Origin: Spirodela intermedia
Taxonomy: Eukaryota > Streptophyta > Magnoliopsida > Alismatales > Araceae
DNA length: 64,000 nt
Direction of reading: 5' to 3'
Assembly (NCBI GenBank): GCA_902729315.2
Contig: LR746273.1
Coordinates: 5,926,001-5,990,000, forward strand
This document shows positions 38,725-50,578 of the stretch, one piece after another. Below the pieces are notes generated by a model. That model did no database searches. It saw only the letters and a program-made list of their open reading frames with translations, and was not told the origin of the DNA. How positions within the stretch are numbered: position 1 is the stretch's first letter; the number at the start of each line of letters is the position of its first letter. The position numbers and the translations under genes were made by a program.

Positions 38725-40430
38725 GGCTGGTGCTACCTCGTTTTTCTTGTCTTCTCTTCCTGGGTTTGCTCTGGTGGAATGGTTATGGAGGAGGAGGGCA
38801 GGGAGATATAGCTGGGAGGGACGTGTGGAAGACGCAGGCTGACGGTTGGTGGGCGTTGACTTGGCCCTGTATGAACGGAGCGACTTGCTCGTCTGTGGAT
38901 TGAGTATTCCGACCATGTGGCCACTGACAGACCCAGCCTAGCGAGCGAGCGATCATAAGCTGTTCAGTCATCGTACTATTCTCTCTCTCTCTCTCTGTTC
39001 CCTTCTTCCGTTTTCTCTGTCCTCTCTCTCTCTCCCCCCCTTCTCCTACTTTCTCTCTCCTCTCTCTCTCTCTCTCTATTTCTTTCTTTTCCCTCCCCCT
39101 CTCTCTCCCTTCTCTTCTTTCCTTATCTCCCTGTCTCTCTTTTTCTTTCCTTCTTTCCTTCTCTTCCCCTCTCTATCTCTTTCTCTAACCTGTGTCGCTC
39201 TCTCTGCTTAATCTGTTTTATGCCCCCCCTGGATCTCTCCATCTCTTTAACCCGTATCAGGTCTCTCTCTCTCTCTATTCTTTCAGCTAACCTTGGAGCG
39301 ATTCCGTAGACAAACAGAAGAATGAAGAAACGGTCGTTCAAAAACGCGGGGACAGTCCACCTCATTGCTGACGTCATGTAATGAGCCACCGCCTTCGCTG
39401 AACTGAGTCAGATACCCCACATGAGAACGAATCAACTCGTAGTACAACGCTGCCCCATGTGTACTATCACCGTGTGACAAAGCGGTCACACATAAAATAT
39501 ACATCATTAGGTGCATTAGGTAAATAATATTTCCCCGTTATAATTAAAATTTAAGGTTTTTATTTATAAAAAAAACTTTATTAAAAAGATGGATTCCCAG
39601 CTTGGCAGGATGACATGGGTAGTTGACCAAGATTCTCGGGTTGACCACCTAACGAAGCCCATTCTCGTCCTTGAGGGATTGACCTTGAGACCCACCCAAC
39701 CGTAAAAAGGGAAAAAAAAGTTAGATCTGGTCAGGACATTTTTCTTCCCTTGCCAATTTGAGCTTTTTTTTAATACAAAAATAATAAAACCTATTTTTTT
39801 TATCCAGATGTATTATAATGTTGATAAACATATTGAGTTAGTTGAGAAACATGGGTCAACGAATTTAAGGGCTTGAAACTGGGCCTTAAACTATGCCTAA
39901 TTTCCGTTGACTTTGGAGAGTTCCATACCAAACACCCCTCAATCACCCTCCTACCCCCACCCACCTCTTTTTTCCTTTATGAAACACCGTACAAAATTTA
40001 TCGGGCCCAACTGGGCCTTGAAGGCCCAATCATAGGAAAAAGTTAAAAGACAGACATTGATGATGGACATCTGCCCCTAGCACGGCCCACTTTAACGGGT
40101 TCGTCCCCTAATATATTTGATAAAGTTAATATATTGACCGAGTCAAAGCGTTGACCCAGATGCTTTGTGGGTCACACCACCTCCGAATTTCCATCACTGT
40201 CGCCTTTCACTGACTCGATGCTGGTGAAGATGCCATGTTCTCGCCCATAAAGAAAGAGAGGGAGAGAGAGAGAGAGAGAGAGAATCATTAAAAAAATGAA
40301 GCCATCAATTAGGCTTTAAAAAAATGTTTAAATTTTATTTTTGATTTTTTAAAAAAGAGAATATATCCTTCTCTCATTTTGAAAAATGTCAACGTCGAGA
40401 CAAAAAGCGTAAGATCTTCTAAAATTTTCG
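38725..40430. other. Upstream region of the AIR12-like gene and intergenic DNA
   Basis: The first part (38725-38970) is probably promoter and 5' UTR of the AIR12-like gene. A pyrimidine-rich tract fills 38980-39280. Beyond it are AT-rich DNA, several TTGAC words at 39610-39680 and 40130-40160, and a (GA)n run at about 40257-40283. No gene is seen. Confidence 0.5.
38980..39280. repeat. Polypyrimidine (CT/CCT-rich) tract
   Basis: About 300 bp of nearly uninterrupted C/T on the plus strand is made of CTCTCT, TTTCT and CCCCTCT runs. Small ORFs read through it are low-complexity artefacts. On the transcribed strand of the AIR12-like gene it is GA-rich. Confidence 0.9.
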
Positions 40431-40465
40431 TATTTCTCTTCCGTGGCCTTCTGTGACAGAGGGCC

Positions 40466-40516
40466 ATGGCGACTTCTCCTTCGCAACCTTTCCTTCCCAC
40501 CTCGCTGAGTCCATAG
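40466..40516 (+). CDS. Possible upstream ORF of the LOG-like gene (16 aa)
   Basis: The ATG lies in a strong context (GCCATGG) about 165 nt before the LOG-like start codon and reads 16 codons to TAG (MATSPSQPFLPTSLSP). Its context is as good as that of the main start. Whether it lies in the transcript depends on an unknown start site. Confidence 0.3.
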   Translation: MATSPSQPFLPTSLSP

Positions 40517-40630
40517 ACGGGATTCGAAATCGTTTCCCACTTGAACCAGTTGCTCGACCCGGAATTTGCGATTTCTCCTAGAAGAAGGGCTACATCTTCC
40601 TTACAGAAGACTGCCCGGGGGACGGCGGCC

Positions 40631-42257
40631 ATGGCCGCTTCAGCTGTTGGCCATGTCCCTCCCCAGCCTTCTCACCGGAGCTCCCGCTTCTTCCACGGTG
40701 ATGCAGCAGTTGTTTCTCTCGCAATGAGGAGAGCGGGGCGGTGCTCCGTGAGGACAAGCCCCAGGATCCGTCTGCCCCTGGGGACGGTATCTTGCAGGCA
40801 ACGGGCTGCTCCTCCCGACTTTTCGGAACGAGCAAGCCCAAACGAGGTGCAGACTCTTCTCCCCACCTCCCCCCCCCCCATACGGCTGCCTACGACTCGT
40901 TTTCCGCGCTTGCCTGATGCTCATCTCCGCAATGTGCGTCTCTGCTTGACGGTAAATACTGAATCGAGGCGTTTCTTCTGATCCCCGTAAAGCTTCCCAT
41001 AAGCGTGCTAGGGTTTTTTTTCTGTTCTTCGTGTGGACATTTTTCCCATATCATCTCTGCCAAGCGGAAGATTCTTCTGAGCGAAAGTTCTTTTGTTTCT
41101 GCTGGGTATCTGGTACTTTCTGATAGTGGGTTTCTACGATCTTCTGTGCTCTTGTGGAAGAACGTTTGGAGTGAGCTGGTAACGCAGGAACCTCTCAATT
41201 GTGCGCCAAATCCACAGTAGAATGCTAAAAAGCAGCATGAATTCATCAGTTAGAGGTTAAATCTGAGCTGTTCCACCATAGTTTTTGTCTGAATTGTGAC
41301 GATGGGTGCATTTCAATTGGGATAATTCTTGTTACCATAGTGAAAAATGATGGAAACGCTGGGCTACTCAGGAGCCTCATGATATATAACAAAGGGTGGG
41401 AGAACCTGATCACGTTTGACCCAACGAAGATGATCAGCGGGTTGACTTTTTGCTTGGTGTCTTCTCACCCAAATCCCAACTTCTACCGCTTATCTAGATC
41501 CCGTTTGGTGACTTCTGGGCATGTTTCTGCGGTGCTTGATTTCCTTGATGAACTGTTATCTGCTAAAAGCAAAACCCTGATATCTTGATCCAACTCGGAA
41601 CACCTTGAAACCCAGAAAGCTAAGCTCATTTTTTTTTAACCTGTTATTTTCTTACTGGTTTAAGGTGAAGGAGGAGATAAAGGAGTGCTATAAGGTTATA
41701 CAGAGGCTTGGGAGGGGAGTCCTGTATCTGGGTTCTTCTAGATTCAAGCCAGACCATCCTCATTATCTGCAATCAATGGAGCTGGGAAGAGAGGTAAGGC
41801 AACTACGTTAGCATTCTTTCATCCGTTGAGCAGAAGCAACTGAAGATGTTGATCAAAAGAGCTTGAGCTCTGTATAACCGGTTGAGCAGAAGTAACCGGA
41901 AATTCAATCCTGAAGCACAACCTACCTCACTGTTCCCCGCACCCTCTCTCTCTCTCCCCCCTCATCTATACACCCCCTCCCACCGTCCTCGTAATTTTCT
42001 TTCGCAAATTCACTTCAATCTCTGGGTATTCTGTTATGGACAATATCTGGGTATTCATCTCTCTCTCTCTCTCTCTCCCCATCTATACACCCCCTGCCAC
42101 AGTCCTCAATTTTCTTTCACAAATTCACTTCAATCTCTGGGTATTCTGTGATGGACAATATCTGGGTATTCATCTCTCTCTCTCTCTCTCCCCATCTATA
42201 CACCCCCTCCCACAGTACTCAATTTTCTTCGGCAAATTCACTTCAATCTCTGGGTAT

Positions 42258-42288
<31 letters not shown>

Positions 42289-43796
42289 CCAATCTATACA
42301 CCCCCACCCACATTCCTTCTCATATTTTCTTCGGCAAATTCACTTCAATCTCTGGGTATTCTGTGATGGAGTTGGCAGATCGTGCTTCACAGCGTTAAAT
42401 TTTTCTGAAGACATGGGATTCAAGAGTTTTAGCTGACAAAGGATCGATTTGACCACACCCCGTCATTCAATAAGAGCGCTTAAAGCAGTCCTTGACCTTG
42501 TCAACCAATGCGCTTACATTTTCCCAATTAAGATTTTTTCTGTGATCTCCTCCGTAATAATGAAAAGGCAGCATCAGCGTTAAAATGGAAGTAGAAAATA
42601 AAAATAAAAATTCTGGGACTTTGATATATCTGGTTTCTTATACCCGCACATTGAATCTTTGCATAAATACCAGATTCCTTCATTGAAATCATTGAAATCT
42701 TTCCATAGAAAATATATAGCATTAGACCCTCCCACGTGTTCATTGCTATAAGCATTTTCCTTCATTATTTCTGTCAATAAATATTTTTTATTGCATGCTA
42801 AATAGATCGTGTTCATCAATTCATCGCCATCTGGCGTCATATCCGCTTTTTTAACCACGGAAAAATAAAAAAAAATTCGCATTATTCATTAAAACTTATA
42901 TCATTTACGGTATATCTCATAAATTCTAGCATCTAATTGACAGGAAATGAGTTCTTATAGGATCACTTCCGCTGCTCTTCCTGATGAGCTCCAAGAGAAA
43001 TCTGACAGGATCACATCTTCTCTTTCTCTTCACCCCGCATATACAGATTGTGTCTATCGACACATCTGAACTCTTTGACCGATTTCTAGCTGACTAGCTA
43101 GAAAGTACCGAGTTACAGAATCGTCAACGACAGAGGCCGTCTTCTCTTTGCAGATTGCTAAGCTCTTGGGCTGCACCACGTGGACTGGAGCCGGTCCTGG
43201 TCTCATGGATGCTGCAACCAGAGGCGCTCTCTCTGCGGATAAACCCGTGGGTGGATTCAAGATATCCAAAGAAGCAGGCCAGTGGAGCAGCTCCAGCTTC
43301 CACCCATACCTCCCCAGTGAGGCCTACTTTACTTGCAGGTGGTGAATCCCATAACCCGGGTTGACTTTCAGCTCCACATGAGTCAATTCAGGGAACATAA
43401 GTCAACTCCTGCAGGTTCTTCTCCGCCCGAAAGCACGGCCTGGTGGATGCGGTGGTAAGGAAGAACCCATGGGATCGGACGGCGGTCATCGCCCTCCCCG
43501 GTGGGATCGGGACCTTGGACGAGGTCTTCGAGGTCCTAACCCTAATTCAGTTGCAGAGGTTGGGCTCCGAGCTCCCCGTCCCGTTCTTGCTGATGAACTA
43601 CGGCTCCTTCTACTCAAAACTGCTGGCTTTCATCGATGACTGTGAGAGGTGGGGGGTTGTCGCCAGAGGGGAGGTATCGTCCCTGTGGAAGGTCTGCAAC
43701 GGGAATCTCGAAGCTCTGGAGTACTTGGCAGATTTCTATGAGATTCCTCACGTGGGAAGAGATTTCCAGGTGAGATCTGGAAGCGGGGGAGAATGA
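40631..43796 (+). CDS. LOG-like (TIGR00730/lysine decarboxylase-like) Rossmann protein, probably plastid-targeted
   Basis: The LOG family includes cytokinin riboside 5'-monophosphate phosphoribohydrolases. This member resembles the more distant At1g50575 type, whose activity I cannot confirm. Exons: 40631-40846, 41665-41793, 43154-43338, 43415-43796, giving 303 aa. Residues 1-72 are Ser/Arg-rich and acid-poor, like a transit peptide. The core has GVLYLGSSRFKPDHPHY, TGAGPGLMDAATRGA (about 126-140) and SARKHGLVDA. The LOG signature PGGIGTLDE (205-213) carries the conserved Glu. The start is the first in-frame ATG in a GCCATGG context. A good donor (CAGGTGAGA) lies near the end at 43770, so the last 9 residues could instead be replaced by an unseen exon. 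The second intron holds a minisatellite. Confidence 0.88.
41940..42370 (+). repeat. Minisatellite in a LOG-like intron, about four copies of 98-117 bp
   Basis: Each copy has a (CT)n run, TCTATACACCCCC, an AATTTTCTTYVVCAAATTCA-type segment and CAATCTCTGGGTATTC. TCTATA occurs at 41965, 42082, 42195 and 42293. The third copy lacks the CTGTGATGGACAATATCTGG segment. ORFs read here are artefacts of the repeat. Confidence 0.92.
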
Positions 43797-44483
43797 CTTC
43801 GTCACTATGGGAGGATTTATCCGCACCAAACCCTTGAAAGATTATTATTTGTTCACGTACACATTTATCCTTAATACGACGTGGCATTATAACATCGTGC
43901 CACGTGTGAATATAATTAAAAAAAAAATCTGATCATGCCCCGTCGCCGTACGACGGCGAGGACCAATGGCCGGGCGTCGGCATTCGTGGAGTTTTCATGG
44001 AGAAAAGGTCAACTCGCCGGCGTTCTTCCACTAGCTACTGCCCTATTCCCACCGATACCTCTACAGGGATGAGCGCCCGAATTTCTAGGGTTTTCTCTCA
44101 GTGGAGGAGGAAGGAGACGATTTGAATGGGAAAAACCTGAGCCTGGATCGTCGTCGTCGTCGTCGTCGTCGTCCTCTGGTCTATATAATTTGCAGAGCTT
44201 GATCGTGGAGAAGAGACGTTCTCGAGCTGGTTCGCTAGGGTTTTTGGAGGTCTGAATCACTCACCACACCCATCCCACCGCCCCCACCCCCCTCCGCAAT
44301 TCCAGAGGAACTTCTCTTCTCTTCTCCTTCTCCTTCTCCTTCCTTCCCCCTCCTCTTCCTCGTCCCTGGATTTCCAGATATGGAGGTTGATGACCTCTGA
44401 TCCTCCGATTCCCCCAATTTTCAGATCCGTCCCAAGGAAGAAGAAGAAGAAGGAACCGCCGCTAGCTCGGATCTGCTCCGGCC
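43797..44483 (+). other. Short intergenic space and 5' UTR of the C2 gene
   Basis: The 3' UTR of the LOG-like gene and the promoter of the next gene share under 700 bp. A (TCG)n run is at about 44147-44173. A CT-rich leader precedes the ATG at 44484. Two start-like contexts exist upstream, but neither leads into the C2 frame. Confidence 0.6.
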
Positions 44484-45521
44484 ATGGGCTCCTCCGATCA
44501 GTCGAAGGCATCATCCGGCAGCACCCCGTACGACGCCTCCATCCCGCAATCCTCCTCATCCCCCTCCTCCTCTCCGCCGAGCTCCGACGAGGTTCTCCCG
44601 CCGGAGGGGGGCGCCGCCGCCGGCTACCTCGAGGTGTTCATCGATCGCGCCCGCGACATCCAGAACATCTGCATCTACCACAAGCAGGACGTCTACGCCA
44701 AGATCTGCCTGAGCAGCGATTCCGAAGAGGCCATCTCCACGAAGATCGTCAATGGCAGGGGGAGGAATCCGATCTTCGAGGAGACTCTCAAACTCAAGGT
44801 CCGCTCCCTCGATTCCTCCCTCCGATGCGAGATCTGGATGCTAAGTAGGGTGAAGAACTACCTCCATGATCAGCTCCTCGGCTTCACGGTGGTTCCTCTC
44901 TCAGAGATCGCCGCCGCCGGCGGCGGGAAGCTTGCCGGAGAATTCTCTCTCTCCTCCACCGATCTCTTCCACTCCCTGTCGGGCTTCGTCCGGCTCTCCC
45001 TCTCCCTCGCCTTCGCCGGCAAGCTCCCCGCCGCTCCTCCTCCTTCATCGTCGTCTGCCCTAATTCTTCCCGGCCCTGATCCACCAGCCCCTTGGAAGCT
45101 CGACAGCGTCGAATTCCCCGACCTGAACTTCGAGAACGAGAACCAGAAGATGGTCTCCGAGCTCCTCGCTATCCCCTGCCAGCCCCTGGAATCCTCCGAC
45201 TCCTCCGAGAGCAGCATCGTCTCCCCTAATTCTTCCCCTCCGCCTCCTCCTCCTCCTCCTCCTCCTTCTTCTTCTTCTTCTTCTTCTTCTTCTTCTTCCT
45301 CGGCTATCAAGATCGACGTCCAGCCGGAGCAGAAGGTGGTGCAGCAGGACATCGTGGACATGTACATGAAGAGCATGAACCAGTTCACAGAGTCCCTGGC
45401 GAAGATGAAGCTTCCGATGGACGCCAATGAGAGCGGCGGCGCCGCAGGTGCAGAAAAGGGGCTGGAAGCATCCAAGGAGACCCGCTCGAGGGTCTTCTAT
45501 GGCAGCAGGGCGTTCTTCTGA
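44484..45521 (+). CDS. C2-domain protein (CaLB-type), 345 aa, single exon
   Basis: C2 domains bind phospholipid membranes, often with calcium. The frame is open over 346 codons from ATG in a GGCCATGG context. Residues 1-45 are Ser/Pro-rich. The C2 domain covers about 47-165: YLEVFIDRARDIQNI, KQDVYAKICLSS, NGRGRNPIFEETLKLKV, CEIWML and DQLLGFTVVPLSEI. The third loop reads LSRVKNYLHDQ and keeps only one Asp, so calcium binding may be weak. A linker contains poly-Pro then poly-Ser, encoded by (CCT)n and (TCT)n at about 45239-45299. The C-terminal part (VDMYMKSMNQFTESLAKMKLP) looks helical. I recall a similar Arabidopsis protein, At1g50570, next to the LOG-like At1g50575, matching the neighbour here. 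Confidence 0.88.
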   Translation: MGSSDQSKASSGSTPYDASIPQSSSSPSSSPPSSDEVLPPEGGAAAGYLEVFIDRARDIQNICIYHKQDVYAKICLSSDSEEAISTKIVNGRGRNPIFEETLKLKVRSLDSSLRCEIWMLSRVKNYLHDQLLGFTVVPLSEIAAAGGGKLAGEFSLSSTDLFHSLSGFVRLSLSLAFAGKLPAAPPPSSSSALILPGPDPPAPWKLDSVEFPDLNFENENQKMVSELLAIPCQPLESSDSSESSIVSPNSSPPPPPPPPPPSSSSSSSSSSSSAIKIDVQPEQKVVQQDIVDMYMKSMNQFTESLAKMKLPMDANESGGAAGAEKGLEASKETRSRVFYGSRAFF

Positions 45522-47118
45522 AGCTCACCGAAGGCTGTGGAATCCTTGGCAGGTTTGACTCTACCAGTTACTAATTATGGTAATAATGGTGATCTTATGG
45601 TACCCAAAAATAATATCTGGAGTCCATACTGTATATCGGTAAATATGACAGGAATATACATGTGACTACGTGGTTGACCACTTGATGTGTCTTAAGCTCA
45701 ACGCCGCCTTTAATATCTCTACAGTCAACGCTGCTAATTGCTCTTTTCATTTTAAGACTTGCATGGTTTCCTAAAGGGGATGGACTGCAGGATTAAACAC
45801 CATGTAATGTGTCACTTGATTGGCCCTATAATGTGTGGATCCACGATGTAACAATGTCTGAGTGCTCATGCTCTTTACGTTGACTTTTTTTCCTTTTTCT
45901 TTTTTTGTGATTCATCACCAGAATCCTCCAGCTTACCTTAATCAATAGTCTTCTATAGACGGAACCTTCCTAAATCCTGATTAAATAAAGATACAATCAG
46001 AATAAAGTGAGAGTGCCCAATTTTAATCTAGCATAAGATCTCTGGATTTATTTATTTATTTTATTTTATTTTAGGTTGCTTTTCAATCGGATTCAAGCAA
46101 AGATGGAATGGGCAATGAGTTGACTTATGCTTTATAACATGCGATCACCATCACTAATCTAGGAAAAATCACTGTTCTTGAATGACCCAGATTGAGGTGC
46201 ATTTGTGGAAAGATATTAACTCATACTTTCAAAAGCAAGAACGGACCTATATTTTTTCCTAAGATGGTAATAATCGGGTGAAAGGGTTGACATTGTATGA
46301 AATTAGGCATTCTAGGCTACCCAATTGAGATGCATTCTTGGGAAACAGTGAGGCACTGCTATATTTGGGAAGATCATCGCTTTTCAAACAAGTTCATCAG
46401 AATATCCAACTCAAAACTGATCAATAAGTTAATGTGGCATATGAATAATCTGTAATCCTAATTCATGCGAATTTATGTAATCCCAGGAATTAACGTGTGA
46501 TTTTCCCAAGAAGATGATCATCAAACAGAGAAATCACCTTGTAATTCCCCAATCGAGATGGATTATTGGATTAATTAGGCTAGATACCTCGAAAGCAGAC
46601 TGATAGCAGATGGTGCAGGATTTAACTTGTGATTTATTTTCAGGAAATCATTGCTCTGTAATAACCCCCCCGATGGAGATGTATGAAGAGATTGTCCAAC
46701 TCGAAACTATAGGATATTAAATGGAGTAGGTTAGATTTCTCAGCTTGGTCAAATACAGCCTCCCGCCCACTGAAACCCTAACCCTAAACCTAACCTTGGG
46801 GACCTAGAAGCCTCCCTCTCCGCTTAAAACACAATCCAGGATTATCCGAAATCCCCCCAAAACGGAAGGTTTTCAGGAGATAAACAAAGAAGTGGTGAGA
46901 ACCTGCTGCCAATTGGCTACGACCCAGGGAAACTCAAAAGCAGCTAAGGTGAAGCCACACTAACCCTGGAGAGAGAAAGAGAGAGAGCAAAGAAGGGTGG
47001 AGAGTAGAGAGAGAAATGGCACTCTTAAATAGGGTTTTCAGTGGGGTGGATAGATAGAGCTGGAGAACTCCAGGTGCAGACATACAGATGAAATTGGGGT
47101 CGACCCATGGTACATTCC

Positions 47119-47161
<43 letters not shown>

Positions 47162-48938
47162 CAGGGTTTTGAGCAGGGAAAACAGAATTAGAAACCAGAC
47201 CTGAGTGAACCCAAGGTCCTGAAATTTTACCCTCTAAATGAAATTGGCACCAATTCAAAGCACACTCCGCCTCCACCAGCCCAGCCGACTCTTATCGTCT
47301 GCCAACCCCAGACCCTCCTCCCTCCAAACCCCTCTCCCCTCAGCAGCCACCGACAGCAGCACTCCCACTAGAAATTACGTATTGAATTTCTACAAGTAGA
47401 TCCATAATCCATAAAATGACTGATTTTTTTTTTTCCTGATCAGTAAAATAAAGAAAATGGAAAACTCTTTTTTTATGGCCAAAAAATCATTTATTTCACA
47501 AGAACTCGGGCTTATATACACAATCCGAGCCCGGGCCGGGCCCGTTGAAAAGCCCTACGGATAACAACACATCAGGAGTGCATGCAAGACCAAAGTTTCA
47601 CAGGAAATGAATCAACATATTTGTAAATATTATTAAAATAGGGGATGATGATATCCCCCCCCCCCACTGAAAGTCCTCACGTTCACAACAGCAGATCAAC
47701 CAAATCTCTGGAACATTTTTCTGGAAAAGAGAAAAAAGAAGAGGAAAAAGAAAGGGAGAGTGTGGAGCTGGCAATTGACAAGAACCCAGGACTCTGCCGG
47801 GCATTACATCACGATTTTTAAAAGGAAAACGGATAAAAATGGAGTCTGCGGGGGGCACACGGCCTACACAAATCGCAAACACTCCTCTGAATGTTCATCC
47901 CGCAATCGGATTCTACATCTCAATCAAACCCTGAGGAACAAAAGCTAGACCCGTCGCAAGAAAAAAAAAAAAAACGGGGGAAAAAAAAATTCTCAAATCT
48001 CAAACCTTAAAGCTAGGTTCTTTATACTTCAATTCACCGAAATCGAATTTTTTAATGGACTCTCTGGTTAGATTTAGAGAATTAACTAACCATGTGGGCT
48101 AGAGAGAAGATATGGGCATGCACCTGACACGCTGGATTTTTTCATCTAAACAGAAAAGCTTCGTCTGCTATGCAATAAATGCTCTCCCTAGGAATCAATT
48201 CCTGAGGAAACACAAACACGGAAAATATCAGGAATTTCTGGAGAGAATATGTTAGTAAATTATCACACAAGAGAAGGCCCACCAAGACTCAAAGGGGAAG
48301 ATTTTAGAGCATTAATATATCAACTCTTCACCCGCAAGTACATCCATAAAGTTTCTAATAGACAATTCATTAAATCATCGTTCCAGTAATGGCATGAAAG
48401 AAGGGATCTTAATCCATCTCTGATATCATATGTGCATGTTCGAGTTTCCCAAAAACTATGGGATCGTTATGCTGGAGAAGTAAATAACAAAGGGCAATCA
48501 ACATATCAACAACTTTCCATTTTAGGGGTCACAAGTACATTTTGGAAATAATGCTTAGATATGAGGTGGTGGGAATATTACGGTCCACGGATCAATGTTT
48601 GCTCGATCGATAATCAGTGGTTAAAAGATCCATGAAATGGCACAACAACATAGTCGGCATCTATGCTTAAAAGTGTAAAAATGGATAAACAAGTTGGGAT
48701 CTGCATGATGAGGACTTTGCGATCACAAAACACTATATAGAGAAGAAGAGATAAATTAGTCACTCTATATTTCAGTGTTTCATGTGCAACGGTAGGAAAG
48801 GAGCAATTTAAATATGAGATGCGAGAGGATCAATTCCTGATTGGAATAATTCTGTTGCTTTTTATGGTCATATAATCCGAAAGAGACTAATGGAAACACA
48901 AGCATACTCAACAAGTACTTAGGTATCTTACCTCTAAT
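45522..48938. other. Intergenic region including the likely 3' UTR of the RNP1-like gene
   Basis: No reading frame is supported. A telomere-like word is at 46773-46795, GA runs near 46965-47015, and a (CT)n tract at about 47117-47157. From 47470 the sequence may be 3' UTR of the minus-strand gene at 48939. Just after that gene's stop codon, the sense strand has a strong donor (GAGGTAAGATA), hinting at a 3' UTR intron whose acceptor I cannot place. Confidence 0.45.
46773..46795. promoter_or_regulatory. Telomere-like / telo-box motif
   Basis: AAACCCTAACCCTAAACC and following bases form about three imperfect CCCTAAA units. Such words occur in promoters of growth-related genes and as interstitial telomere-like seeds. 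No gene start is evident beside it, so its role is open. Confidence 0.5.
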
Positions 48939-50578
48939 TTATTGTCTAACATTGAAAGCTCCCATATATCCATCTGAACTTTTGGTTGAGACATCTGTCG
49001 CTGCATTACCAAGCCCATAGTCAAATGGGCCAGAACCATCAAGTTCCAAGGACGAAGATCGCCAAGTTGGATCACCGTATATTGAACTCCCACCGTATAA
49101 ATCACCGTAGGTTCCATTGTATCCACCGCTAGATCCGCTATATCCTGTATCGGCAGCAGAATCAATTCTGTTGCGTCTCCCATAGTTGCTGCCTCCTAGT
49201 CCAAAGCTGCTGTCGCCACCACTTGAATAGCCAAGATTTATACCACCGTAACCTTGACTACTTCCTCCACCCTGGCCAGAAACAGGGGATGTGGAATCGC
49301 CCCAGTTGACTCCACCATTGCCAAAACCACTAAGGATCGCACTTCCAGTGCCAAGGAAACTGCTGTTGTCGTTTGTGGTATTTGCAGCATGATTGAGGCC
49401 ACCATTTCCCCATGTATTGCGAGCCATAGAGCTTAAAACTGACCCAGGAGCGTTAGTGCTGCCATACAGACTAGGATTCCCAAACTTATTAGAATTTCCA
49501 TTATAAAACGGGCTAATTCCCCTACCATAACTGATGCTACTACCGTTGCTTGCGTTACCGCCATAGCTTGGGCTCAACCCTTGTTCAAAGTTCATACCCA
49601 TTCCAAAACCAGGACTAAACGGAGAGAATCTGCCACGACCATTGGCGACTTGTCCCAATCTCATGTCCATCCTCATTCCATACCCAGTCACTGGGCTTGG
49701 ACTGTAACCCTGGGTATACCCATTAAGGAAGCTGTTGATCCTATTCATATTATAGTTATATCCTCCTATAGGCGACCTCATGGGGGAACCAGGAGACTGC
49801 TCTTTAGGGACTGCCCTCTTGACCTCAACCATTTTACCATTCAGCTCATGAAAGGTCTTAACAAGAACATTGTCCACTGCGTCCTCCGAGTCATAGGTGA
49901 TGAAACCAAATCCTCTTGGCCGCTGGGTGTTGTGGTCGTACATCACAACCACATCTGTGATTGTTCCAAACTGCTCAAAGTATGATCTGAAGTCAGCCTC
50001 CGTCACTGTGGATGCAAGACCACCAACGAAAATCTTTTTAGTGCGGGTGGGGCCGGGAGATCCATGGGCGCCACTGTTGTTTCTAGTCGGGGTCTGTTGA
50101 TCTTGCCTAGGAACTGCTTTCTTTGCCTCCACCTGAAAATTAGTCGAGCCAAATTTAGAAAGGCAAATATAACGTGCAAAGGCTTCTTTACAATTTACCC
50201 AGGCGAGCAATAGAAAAATGAAAATCAGAGCATCAAGCTAGAATCACGGTTCGGCACACAAAATGCACCCACGAGGTTGGTCACCTTAATTTAAAAAGTT
50301 ACTTCAATTGTCCATCTAAAATTGGGAATTGGGAACCTAAGGCAAGTGCTGAGTACCGTTCTGCCATCAATGGTGTGCTTCTCCATGACAACACGCTCGG
50401 CCACAGCGGGGTCTGAGAACACAACGAAACCAAACCCGCGAGCGCGGCCTGTCGTGCGATCCTTCATGATTACAGCCTCAACCACGTCTCCATAGTTACT
50501 GAAATACTCCTTGAGACGTTCCTCATTGGTGTCCCAGGAAATTCCACCGATGAAGAGCTTCCCTAGATCGGACTCCAT
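48939..50578 (-). CDS. RNP1/hnRNP A/B-like protein with two RRMs and a Gly/Asn/Ser-rich tail
   Basis: Plant hnRNP-like proteins of this group (At5g47620/At4g26650/At5g55550 type) bind mRNA in the nucleus and cytoplasm. There are two coding exons, 50578-50357 and 50132-48939, joined in phase 0 (DGRT-VEAKKAVPR), for 471 aa. RRM1 has KLFIGGISWDT and GFGFVVF; RRM2 has KIFVGGLASTVTE and GFGFITY. The tail is rich in Gly, Ser, Asn and Tyr, as in prion-like hnRNP tails, with words such as YGGSSIYGDPTW and LDGSGPFDYGLG that match the family. The family usually ends in NRQxxRGIxA; here the frame ends GAFNVRQ and a stop, so the last residues are missing. The intron of 224 bp is GT-AG. Confidence 0.93.

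Noticed and set aside
42036-42398. 120-codon frame in the LOG-like intron
   Set aside because: It is the translated minisatellite (repeating HLSLSLS and TSISGYS blocks), not a gene.
44870-45475. 201-codon minus-strand frame
   Set aside because: It is the antisense shadow of the GC-rich C2-domain gene; its poly-Glu and poly-Gly runs are the complement of the TCT and CCT repeats.
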